Below are positions 6,515 through 12,202 of a DNA stretch of 16,315 nucleotides, in pieces. Both the position numbers and the translations under genes were made by a program. The notes beneath the pieces are model-generated. The model did no database searches, was not told the DNA's origin, and saw only the letters and a program-made list of their open reading frames with translations. Position 1 is the first letter of the stretch, and every line of letters begins with the position of its first letter. This DNA comes from Candidatus Woesearchaeota archaeon (GTDB taxonomy: Archaea; Nanoarchaeota; Nanoarchaeia; Woesearchaeales; UBA11576), in contig DUGW01000011.1 of NCBI GenBank assembly GCA_013331125.1, positions 12,055 through 28,369 of the forward strand. Reading direction: 5' to 3'.

Positions 6515-7075
6515 TCAGTCCAGATGTCCTGTGCAGTTAAGGACATGCACCTGATGGTTCCGGCCCTCATCAAAATCAATTATCGTGACTGCAGTGTTGC
6601 CCGGGGTGGCGATCTTCTTATCAGGGTCATTGAAGATGACGCGCAGGATGTTCCCCTTCACACCTGCATGGCAGACAAACAGGACAGTCTCGTCCTTGTG
6701 CTGATCATAGATAGAATCAAGCAACTTCTTGACACGCACCTGCACAGAGGCGCCTGTCTCAACCTCAACTGGAGGATTGTCCCAGTCACAGTCTTTCCAG
6801 GGCCGGCCGGTGTAAGGACCAAGATCCTTCTCACGAAGGGCTTCAGTGTAGACCAACGGAGAGTCAGGATGGAACTTTCTTATCTCACGGGCAGTGTCTG
6901 CTGCGCGGGCAAGGTCAGAAGAATATATGCAGTCAATCTTCATCGGCTTAAGCCTCAAGGCGAGCTTCTTTGCCTGAGAGATGCCTTCCTCAGAAAGGGT
7001 ACCTGGCATGTGACCCTGAAGGATCTTCTTCTTGTTCTCTTCTGTCTCGCCGTGACGGGTGATTATGAGTCTCAT
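6515..7075 (-). CDS. Histidine phosphatase family protein (phosphoglycerate mutase-like)
   Basis: A 186-aa enzyme of the histidine phosphatase (branch 1) superfamily, which forms a phospho-histidine intermediate. Catalytic features are present: RHGE at residues 7-10 (His8 nucleophile), TLSEEGISQAKKLA (26-39), YSSDLARAADTA (51-62, Arg57), the acid-loop REKDLGPYTG (81-90, Glu82 likely general acid) and CHAG (135-138, His136). Length fits single-domain phosphatases such as CobC/PhoE-like proteins; members act on varied small phosphates, so the substrate is open. The start overlaps the stop of the U32 gene by ATGA (7072-7075), with GAGG (7080-7083) as a weak ribosome-binding site 4 nt upstream. 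The second place in this operon suggests expression tied to the U32 protein. Confidence 0.9.
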   Translation of the reverse strand: MRLIITRHGETEENKKKILQGHMPGTLSEEGISQAKKLALRLKPMKIDCIYSSDLARAADTAREIRKFHPDSPLVYTEALREKDLGPYTGRPWKDCDWDNPPVEVETGASVQVRVKKLLDSIYDQHKDETVLFVCHAGVKGNILRVIFNDPDKKIATPGNTAVTIIDFDEGRNHQVHVLNCTGHLD

Positions 7076-8358
7076 GGTGCCTCTGCAACTTCCCTGATGA
7101 CAAAGACCTTATCATTCTGGCGTACCTTACGGTCAGTCTTGATACCGACATGCTGGCCCTTAACTGCCTTGTCTACAGATCGGCCTTCCACCTGCATACT
7201 TGTCAGCTTCTGTTCAAACACACCGGTCTTGTTGCCCTGGAACATGATTGTGTCGCCGACAGTGAGGGAGTCAGACTGGACATGCACCTCAGCAGCACCG
7301 GCAGTCTCAAAATAATTCTTGACAGGACCGATGAATATCTTCTGGGTAGTGGCCTTGGAGCCATAGGCATCAGTCCAAGCGTCTACGGGTTTGCCGAGGA
7401 AGAAACCCGAACTGAAGCCCCTGTTGTAGACAGTCTTCACCTTCTCAATGAGCTGTCGTCTGAGGTCTTCAGTGTATTTCCCGTCCTTGATGGCGTCGAG
7501 AGCTGAGCGATAGGCCTCAGTGACTGTCTTGACATATTCAGGAGAACGCATACGACCCTCGATCTTTATGACATCGGCAACAGGAGTCAGCTGTTCGAGG
7601 AACCCAAGAGTGCATAAGTCTTTAGGGGACATGACATAATCATTGCCGAGTTCCAGCTCGAATTCGCGGTCGATGTCTTTCAATGCGTATTCCTTCACAG
7701 TATATTCACGCCTGCAGGCCTGGATGCATTCACCACGGTTGGCAGACTTGCCGAATATCTCCTGAGACATGAAACATCTCCCGCTCACAGAGACACACAT
7801 AGCACCATGACAGAAGACCTCAACCTCTATGTCAGGGAGTTTATTTTTGATTGTCCTTATCTGTTCAATGCTGAGTTCTCTTGCGAAAATTATACGCTCT
7901 GCACCCTGCTCCTGGTAGAACATGGCGGCGAGGGAGTTGGCAACACTTGCCTGGGTAGAGATGTGGACAGGTATGTCGAGTTCTTTGCAGATATCAATTA
8001 TCGCAAAATCCCAGCAGATGACTGCGTCGACATTGGCTTCTTTTGCCTGGCTCAGGATGTCACGGACAGTGCCACCAGCTGTGCAGCAGAGCTCATCATC
8101 ATAGATTATAGTGTTGACTGTGAGATTGACCTTTACGTTATGTTCATGGCAGAAATCCACCGCCTCAGGGAGTTCCTCTATGTCAAAGTTCTTGGCAAAG
8201 GCACGCATAGAGAGCTGATTAAGACCCAGGTATATCTCATCAGCACCAGCCTCGACAGCAGCGCGAAGGCTAGGCCAATCACCAGCAGGAGCCAACAGTC
8301 TTGTGTTGTGTCTCTTGTCAGCCGCATCATGTCTCTTATCAGTCAACTTGCCAGTCAT
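7072..8358 (-). CDS. U32 family protein (TrhP/RlhA/YegQ-like, RNA hydroxylation)
   Basis: A 428-aa protein of the 'peptidase U32' family. Despite the name, characterised relatives TrhP (YegQ) and RlhA take part in 5-hydroxyuridine formation in tRNA and hydroxycytidine formation in 23S rRNA, and UbiU/UbiV in O2-independent hydroxylation. The N-terminal barrel has LLAPAGDWPSLRAAVEAGAD (21-40). The family signature is EVFCHGAMC...GRCFMS at 180-199, followed by ANRGECIQAC (206-215). Cys188, Cys195, Cys211 and Cys215 are the likely 4Fe-4S ligands by analogy. IKIEGRMRSPEYV (265-277) is another conserved block, and the C-terminal beta domain fits the TrhP-like layout. The ATG lies 28 nt downstream of a TATA box (8381-8390), so the mRNA is probably leaderless. 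Which RNA it acts on is not visible. Confidence 0.9.
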   Translation of the reverse strand: MTGKLTDKRHDAADKRHNTRLLAPAGDWPSLRAAVEAGADEIYLGLNQLSMRAFAKNFDIEELPEAVDFCHEHNVKVNLTVNTIIYDDELCCTAGGTVRDILSQAKEANVDAVICWDFAIIDICKELDIPVHISTQASVANSLAAMFYQEQGAERIIFARELSIEQIRTIKNKLPDIEVEVFCHGAMCVSVSGRCFMSQEIFGKSANRGECIQACRREYTVKEYALKDIDREFELELGNDYVMSPKDLCTLGFLEQLTPVADVIKIEGRMRSPEYVKTVTEAYRSALDAIKDGKYTEDLRRQLIEKVKTVYNRGFSSGFFLGKPVDAWTDAYGSKATTQKIFIGPVKNYFETAGAAEVHVQSDSLTVGDTIMFQGNKTGVFEQKLTSMQVEGRSVDKAVKGQHVGIKTDRKVRQNDKVFVIREVAEAP

Positions 8359-8380
8359 ATATACACAGTTATTGCATTTT

Positions 8381-8390
8381 GTTTAAAAGC
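8381..8390 (-). promoter_or_regulatory. TATA promoter of the U32 operon, divergent from the deaminase
   Basis: The minus strand reads GCTTTTAAAC, centred 28 nt from the ATG at 8358. The two divergent start codons are only 75 bp apart, with their TATA boxes about 20 bp apart. Confidence 0.7.
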
Positions 8391-8400
8391 TTTCTGGGAA

Positions 8401-8411
8401 GATTTATATCA
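8401..8411 (+). promoter_or_regulatory. TATA promoter of the deaminase-like gene
   Basis: GATTTATATCA, centred 28 nt upstream of the ATG at 8434. No Shine-Dalgarno lies between box and start, predicting a leaderless mRNA. Confidence 0.7.
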
Positions 8412-8433
8412 TATCGATAATCTGGCAAGGCGC

Positions 8434-8958
8434 ATGAGAATAATAACCAGCAAGGAAGAGAGAAGACGATTGATGAAGTATATAGAGATAGCAGCAGATT
8501 TAGGCACGCAGAGCACGTGCAAGAAATCCCAGAGAGGATTCGTGATAGTCCAATATAACCAGATTGTAGGAAGAGGGTATAACAGGCCGACAGTCCCAGA
8601 CCTGTGCTGCATGAGAGAGGCGATGACAGACCAGTCAAGGAAAGAGCTATGCGATGCAGAACACGCAGAGGTGATGGGAACCCTTGACATGTTCAAGCAT
8701 CATTACCATACCACGATGGACAGGTCAATGATAGCTACCATGGGCATACATGCGAAGGTCAAGGACGGCAGGCCTGTGCCGGGCGGAGAACCAAGCTGCC
8801 CAGGCTGCAGCATACTGATGCTCAGCAGCGGGATCGAGGCGATGCTTCTGTGGGAGAAAGAAGCTTCTGGTGGTGAGAAGATGTGCCTGTATGACATGAA
8901 GGAGTTCAACAGGAGGAGTCTTGAGTATCATCTAAGGCATCACAGGCAGAAGATTTAG
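8434..8958 (+). CDS. dCMP/cytidine deaminase-like zinc protein
   Basis: A 174-aa protein of the zinc-dependent cytidine/deoxycytidylate deaminase superfamily. Landmarks are a VGRGYNRP turn (45-52), CCMREAMTDQSRKELCDAEHAEV (58-80) containing the H-A-E triad with zinc ligand His77 and catalytic Glu79, and PSCPGC (120-125) with Cys122 and Cys125 as the other zinc ligands, followed by SGIEAMLLW like the ...C-x4-GI... strand of dCMP deaminases. The layout fits dCMP deaminase/ComEB-like enzymes, which make dUMP for thymidylate synthesis. The H-A-E to Cys spacing (about 43 residues) is longer than the roughly 28 usual in the family, and a Ser sits between Pro and the first Cys. The upstream-open frame (from 7807) is antisense to the U32 gene; the start at 8434 is set by the TATA spacing. 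Confidence 0.8.
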   Translation: MRIITSKEERRRLMKYIEIAADLGTQSTCKKSQRGFVIVQYNQIVGRGYNRPTVPDLCCMREAMTDQSRKELCDAEHAEVMGTLDMFKHHYHTTMDRSMIATMGIHAKVKDGRPVPGGEPSCPGCSILMLSSGIEAMLLWEKEASGGEKMCLYDMKEFNRRSLEYHLRHHRQKI

Positions 8959-8984
8959 GTGTTAATATCAGGCGTTAAGTGAAT

Positions 8985-8999
8985 ATTTTTTCTCTTTTT
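8985..8999 (+). terminator. Oligo-T terminator after the deaminase-like gene
   Basis: Two T runs (TTTTTT and TTTTT separated by CTC) lie about 30-40 nt after the stop at 8958, with no strong hairpin. This is the archaeal intrinsic terminator pattern and isolates the next promoter. Confidence 0.6.
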
Positions 9000-9014
9000 C
9001 AGCAAAACACAGAC

Positions 9015-9025
9015 AAGTATATAAA
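9015..9025 (+). promoter_or_regulatory. TATA promoter of the thioredoxin gene
   Basis: AAGTATATAAA, giving a predicted start near 9047 and a leader of about 42 nt. This leader, unlike those of most first genes here, carries a strong Shine-Dalgarno. Confidence 0.7.
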
Positions 9026-9088
9026 GAAGTGTGAGCATTACAATCACATTCGTTTTTGAACTCAACTGACAACAAGGAGGGAATGGAA

Positions 9089-9415
9089 ATGGTGCTTGAA
9101 ACAAATGATGCAAACTTTGACAAAGACGTGATGAAGAGCGACAAACCAGTGATCGTAGATTTCTGGGCCAGCTGGTGCGGACCATGCAGGATGATGGCGC
9201 CTGTATTCGAAGAGCTCTCAAAGGAATACGCAGGAAAGGTCAAGTTCGTGAAATGCAATGTAGAGGACAACCAGGAGAAACCCGATCAGTACGGGATCCA
9301 GGGCATCCCAAGCCTGGTGGTATTCAACAAAGGCAAAGAGGTAGAGAGGCTTGTCGGTTTCCAGCCAAAGGACATGCTTAAGCATAAACTGGACAAGATA
9401 TTGGAAACCCTTTAA
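9089..9415 (+). CDS. trxA: Thioredoxin
   Basis: A 108-aa cytosolic disulfide reductase with the classical thioredoxin fold. The active site is WCGPC (Cys30, Cys33) in VDFWASWCGPCRMMAPVF. The cis-proline is Pro74 in GIPS, and the GKEVERLVGF strand (82-91) is also typical. Length equals E. coli Trx1 (about 108 aa). Start choice: GGAGG at 9076-9080 is 8 nt from the ATG at 9089 but only 2 nt from an in-frame ATG at 9083, so 9089 is preferred; the further extension to a TTG at 9056 is rejected. Its reductase is not in the window. The glutamate dehydrogenase gene starts 48 nt after the stop on the same strand and could be co-transcribed. Confidence 0.96.
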   Translation: MVLETNDANFDKDVMKSDKPVIVDFWASWCGPCRMMAPVFEELSKEYAGKVKFVKCNVEDNQEKPDQYGIQGIPSLVVFNKGKEVERLVGFQPKDMLKHKLDKILETL

Positions 9416-9463
9416 TATCACTTCTGTGCGCAATAATAGAATCAAATCAAAGTGGTGGTAAAC

Positions 9464-10723
9464 ATGGTGAATCCGTTCGAAGACACATTACAAAGACTGA
9501 AAGAGCTGAACAAATACTGCGACCAGGGATGGTGCGACTTCACACCAGAAGACATGAAGATACTCGAGAAACCAAGAAGGGTACTCTCAGTCAACTTCCC
9601 GGTGAGGATGAAAGACGGGAGCATAAAAGTGTTCAACGGTTACCGAGTGCAGTACAACGACGCACGCGGACCTACAAAAGGAGGGCTCAGGTTCCACCCA
9701 CAGGTGGATCTGGACGAGGTAAAGGCACTTGCCTTATGGATGGCGCTCAAGACAGCAGTGGTGGATGTGCCTTATGGAGGGGCGAAAGGCGGAATCACGA
9801 TCAACCCTAAGGAGACAAGCACAGAAGACCTGGAGAGAGTGAGCAGGGAGTTCATAAGACAGATACACACATTCATAGGACCGACAAAAGACATACCAGC
9901 ACCAGACGTCTACACCACGCCGCAGATAATGGCATGGATGATGGACGAGTATGAGAAGATATACAACGGAAAATTCCCAGGAGTGATCACAGGGAAACCA
10001 TTGAGTGTCGGCGGAAGCGAAGGAAGAGGGATAGCGACAGCACAGGGAGGGGCATATGTGCTCAGGAAAGCAGCAGAGGCATATGACATCAGCCCATTCA
10101 CAGCAAAGGTCGCGATCCAGGGATTCGGAAACGCAGGCATGAACATGGCAAAGATACTCTCTGCGTGGGGATACAAGATAGTGGCTGTTAGCGACTCAAA
10201 AGGAGGAGTCTACGATGCTGGAGGCCTCGATGTCGCAGAGCTGATGAAACACAAGGAAGAATACAGGACAGTCATGGGATTCCCAGGAGCAAAGGATGTC
10301 ACAAACGAGGAGCTGTTGCTGCTGCCTGTCGACGTGCTAGTCCCAGCAGCATTGGAGAATGTCATAACAGCACAGAACGCCGCACGGGTGAAAGCAAAGA
10401 TAATACTCGAGCTGGCGAACGGACCGGTCACAAGAGAGGCAGACGAGATACTGCACAAGAACGACATAGTCGTGGTGCCGGACATACTCGCCAATGCAGG
10501 CGGGGTAGCAGTGTCATACTACGAATGGGTACAGAACAACCAGGGATTCTACTGGAAAGAGAAAGACGTGCTCAAGATGCTCGAAGACAAGATGGTCAAG
10601 AGCTTCAACGAGATCCATGAGGTCGTGAAGAACACAGGGATAAGCTACAGGAATGCAGCATACATATTGGCGATAGGAAGGATAGTGCAGGCAGAGAAAG
10701 AGAGAGGAAACCTGAACCGCTGA
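9464..10723 (+). CDS. gdhA: Glutamate dehydrogenase (NAD(P)-dependent)
   Basis: A 419-aa hexameric-type glutamate dehydrogenase interconverting glutamate with 2-oxoglutarate and ammonia, cytosolic. Residues below count from the ATG at 9464. GPTKGGLRFHP (69-79) contains the substrate-binding lysine, PYGGAKGG (103-110) the catalytic Lys108, and PAPDVYT (145-151) the catalytic Asp. The Rossmann motif GFGNAG is at 220-225, followed by VAVSDSKGG. Length matches archaeal and bacterial GDH-I enzymes (about 415-420 aa). Two upstream in-frame GTG codons (9452, 9455) are less likely because GGTGGT (9454-9459) serves as the ribosome-binding site, 4 nt before the ATG. The 48-nt gap from thioredoxin has only a weak A/T block (9431-9440), so read-through from the thioredoxin promoter is plausible. 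The NAD versus NADP choice cannot be fixed by eye. Confidence 0.96.
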   Translation: MVNPFEDTLQRLKELNKYCDQGWCDFTPEDMKILEKPRRVLSVNFPVRMKDGSIKVFNGYRVQYNDARGPTKGGLRFHPQVDLDEVKALALWMALKTAVVDVPYGGAKGGITINPKETSTEDLERVSREFIRQIHTFIGPTKDIPAPDVYTTPQIMAWMMDEYEKIYNGKFPGVITGKPLSVGGSEGRGIATAQGGAYVLRKAAEAYDISPFTAKVAIQGFGNAGMNMAKILSAWGYKIVAVSDSKGGVYDAGGLDVAELMKHKEEYRTVMGFPGAKDVTNEELLLLPVDVLVPAALENVITAQNAARVKAKIILELANGPVTREADEILHKNDIVVVPDILANAGGVAVSYYEWVQNNQGFYWKEKDVLKMLEDKMVKSFNEIHEVVKNTGISYRNAAYILAIGRIVQAEKERGNLNR

Positions 10724-10771
10724 ATAACACGGCAGGTGACCGAAAGGCAGCAAAAACGACAGGCAGGACGA

Positions 10772-11047
10772 TCAAGGCTGGTCCTTGGAACTGAAATCCT
10801 TGAACTCCTTTATCGTCTCGAACATGATCTGCTCTTTAGGCTTATCATAACTTTTCATGAGAAACTCAGTACCGGTAAGCATGCCGAGTTCAGGCCGCTT
10901 CACAAAACAATGTCGGTGCAGGAACCAGACAGCAAAGCCGGCGATTGCGCTGTTGGTCTCTATGATCTCATGACCATACTTTTTCAGGTCATCAAGCATC
11001 GGCCCAAATTTTTCCTCATTCAGTTTTATGGTTATCTGTCTGGTCAT
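10772..11047 (-). CDS. Small RHH-like protein, paralogue B of tandem pair
   Basis: A 91-aa protein starting MTRQITIKLNEEKFGPMLDD. It matches the upstream 97-aa gene without gaps at 25 of the first 42 residues, including QITIKLN, the YG turn, ETNS and the WF pair, so the two arose by tandem duplication. The N-terminal layout (strand QITIKL, helix EEKFGPMLDDLKKYG, turn, helix starting NSAIAGFAVWF) resembles ribbon-helix-helix DNA-binding proteins and antitoxins, with the ETNS turn as possible helix cap. The C-terminal half has diverged. GAGGT overlaps the stop codon of the upstream gene, about 13 nt before the ATG, longer than ideal. The gap to the upstream gene is 15 nt. The function is inferred from the fold pattern only; a non-DNA-binding role is possible. 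Confidence 0.75.
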   Translation of the reverse strand: MTRQITIKLNEEKFGPMLDDLKKYGHEIIETNSAIAGFAVWFLHRHCFVKRPELGMLTGTEFLMKSYDKPKEQIMFETIKEFKDFSSKDQP

Positions 11048-11062
11048 CGCGAATAAGGGACC

Positions 11063-11356
11063 TCAAGCCCCATCATCATCAGCCTCTTCAGGGCATTTAC
11101 CGCAGAACTTCCTGAAATTAGAGACATTATCAAACATGATCTCCCATTTGCTCTTTTTCAGGGTCTCCTGCATGATCTCAAAATTGGTCTTGTTGACCTC
11201 AGGATATTTATTATGAAGGGTGTAATAGGTGAACCAGATACAGAACGCAGCCATGGAAGAGTTGGTCTCAAAGGTATTGTTCCCGTACTCCCTCAAATCT
11301 TTCAGTATATCCTCAAATTTTTCCTTGTTCAGCTTGATGGTTATCTGCTCTGTCAT
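11063..11356 (-). CDS. Small RHH-like protein, paralogue A of tandem pair
   Basis: A 97-aa protein starting MTEQITIKLNKEKFEDILKD, first gene of a two-gene operon with its paralogue downstream. Beyond the shared N-terminal 42 residues, both keep a PE motif, an IMF motif and aromatic F-x2-F spacing near the C-terminus. This copy ends in a Cys pair and an acidic tail (FCGKCPEEADDDGA). The N-terminus fits a ribbon-helix-helix layout as described for its paralogue. GAGGT lies about 9 nt upstream of the ATG, and the TATA box (11395-11407) predicts a leader of about 20 nt. It is divergent from the TrmB/MarR-like regulator gene, so the two share a 175-bp control region. Confidence 0.75.
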   Translation of the reverse strand: MTEQITIKLNKEKFEDILKDLREYGNNTFETNSSMAAFCIWFTYYTLHNKYPEVNKTNFEIMQETLKKSKWEIMFDNVSNFRKFCGKCPEEADDDGA

Positions 11357-11394
11357 GGCGCGAAACCTCAGATATGAAGGAATAGGGCTTCCTC

Positions 11395-11407
11395 ACTTAT
11401 AAAACTT
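11395..11407 (-). promoter_or_regulatory. TATA promoter of the RHH-like gene pair
   Basis: The minus strand reads GAAGTTTTATAAG, centred about 45 nt from the ATG at 11356. Transcription would start near 11375. Confidence 0.65.
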
Positions 11408-11442
11408 CACCTAATCAATCAGCAGGGATACGCTAAAATGAT

Positions 11443-11456
11443 AAAATATTTAAATG
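11443..11456 (+). promoter_or_regulatory. TATA promoter of the TrmB/MarR-like regulator
   Basis: AAAATATTTAAATG, a strong archaeal TATA box. Expected start is near 11477, directly after the palindrome at 11460-11474, leaving a leader of about 55 nt. Confidence 0.7.
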
Positions 11457-11459
11457 TTG

Positions 11460-11474
11460 GTGACCAATGGTCAC
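11460..11474 (+). promoter_or_regulatory. 15-bp palindromic operator candidate
   Basis: GTGACCAATGGTCAC consists of 7-bp arms GTGACCA/TGGTCAC, perfectly inverted around a single A. It lies between the TATA box and the predicted transcription start, where a bound dimer would block the polymerase. A related palindrome, GTGGCCAC, follows at 11490-11497. Winged-helix dimers of the TrmB/MarR type often bind such sites near their own promoter, so autoregulation by the gene it precedes is the simplest reading. Confidence 0.6.
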
Positions 11475-11531
11475 AAAGTAGGGCGCATAGTGGCCACATT
11501 CGTAATATTGCCAAATGATAAGGTGATAACA

Positions 11532-11873
11532 ATGATATCGTTCGCATGCAAAAAGATAGAATTATCGCAGCTGATAAAATGCAGCTTCGGGATGAACAAG
11601 ACAGAGTTCAATGTGATGATGTACATGCTCGGAAAAGAAGAGATGAGGGTCGAGGAGATAGCGCAAGGGATGACCCTCGAGAGGAGCACAGTACAGAAGG
11701 CGATAAAGAACCTGGTAGAGAAGAGCATAGTCCACAGGAGCCAAGAGAACCTCGAGAAAGGAGGATACCTGTTCAGGTACCTGATCAAGGACAAGCCAGT
11801 GATAAAGAGGATGGTGCTTGAATCGGTAGATACCTGGCAGAGGAAAGTGGTCGATGAGATAAACCGTTGGTGA
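11532..11873 (+). CDS. TrmB/MarR-like winged-helix transcription regulator
   Basis: A 113-aa DNA-binding protein, probably dimeric. The N-terminus ISFACKKIELSQLIKCSFGM is followed by NKTEFNVMMYML and the winged helix: MRVEEIAQGMTLERSTVQKA (about 38-57) is the helix-turn-helix with recognition helix ERSTVQKAIKNLVEK. SIVHRSQENLEKGGYLFRYL (about 66-85) is the wing, ending in the Gly-Gly-Tyr pattern common in euryarchaeal regulators of this type. A C-terminal helix (KRMVLESVDTWQRKVVDEINRW) would form the dimer interface. There is no ligand-binding domain, so it may sense by the two N-terminal Cys residues (C6, C17) or simply act as an autorepressor. The start is fixed by a near-perfect Shine-Dalgarno AGGTGAT at 11521-11527, 4 nt upstream; the in-frame extension to 11454 is rejected. 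Confidence 0.87.
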   Translation: MISFACKKIELSQLIKCSFGMNKTEFNVMMYMLGKEEMRVEEIAQGMTLERSTVQKAIKNLVEKSIVHRSQENLEKGGYLFRYLIKDKPVIKRMVLESVDTWQRKVVDEINRW

Positions 11874-12202
11874 TCCAGGAAAGACCTGCCAAACATCCTT
11901 CAATCTTTTATTTCTTATCGATCTTTCGTCCCATGATTGTGTCAACAAATAGACTGCTGTTTCTTTAAAAAACTTACTGGTAATTACCGTAACAATCCCG
12001 AAACTAATAAATATCCCTATATATTCATCACTACTTGGGAGTTGGGGGAAAGTTTTCCGGGAATAAGCACTTACAGCATATAAGCAGTATAGGTGCCAGA
12101 GCAAATAAGGTGATTCTCCATAGAGCACATAGAGAGAGCCAGCCATGAGGCAGTGCACTCAGATCATGCTCAAAATCAAAAACTGAGAAGCGAGGGAACA
12201 AA
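11874..12202 (+). other. 329-nt gap: terminator, palindrome and long leader of the giant gene
   Basis: The only gap over 300 nt. A T-rich stretch at 11904-11927 probably terminates the regulator gene. A palindrome GGTAATTACC (11979-11988) lies 15-20 bp before tandem TATA-like boxes (12004-12013 and 12014-12023); a third box, GCATATAAGC, is at 12077-12086. Depending on the box used, the giant gene's leader is about 95-165 nt. Within it are a GGAAAGTTTTCC dyad (12047-12058), an unused strong Shine-Dalgarno AAGGTGAT (12107-12114), a 13-codon ATG ORF (12145-12186) and the giant gene's own ribosome-binding site GAGGGA (12192-12197). No structured RNA family was recognised. Confidence 0.6.
11974..11992 (+). 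promoter_or_regulatory. Inverted repeat upstream of the giant gene's TATA boxes
   Basis: Perfect 10-bp palindrome GGTAATTACC (11979-11988) flanked by TTAC on the left and GTAA on the right, which also pair if one T is skipped. Its place just upstream of the TATA/BRE region suits an activator or repressor site. It does not resemble the GTGACCA palindrome of the neighbouring regulator. Confidence 0.45.

Noticed and set aside
7807..8433. Upstream extension of the deaminase-like frame
   Set aside because: It is antisense to the U32 gene's conserved N-terminal half and contains no deaminase-type sequence. The TATA box at 8401-8411 fixes the start at 8434.
11562..12158. 198-codon minus-strand open frame across the regulator gene and the gap
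   Set aside because: Its Leu/Tyr/His-rich translation shows no domain. It is antisense to the well-supported regulator and to the control elements of the giant gene.
12145..12186. 13-codon ATG ORF (MRQCTQIMLKIKN) in the giant gene's leader
   Set aside because: No good ribosome-binding site and short enough to occur by chance. Kept only as part of the description of the gap.
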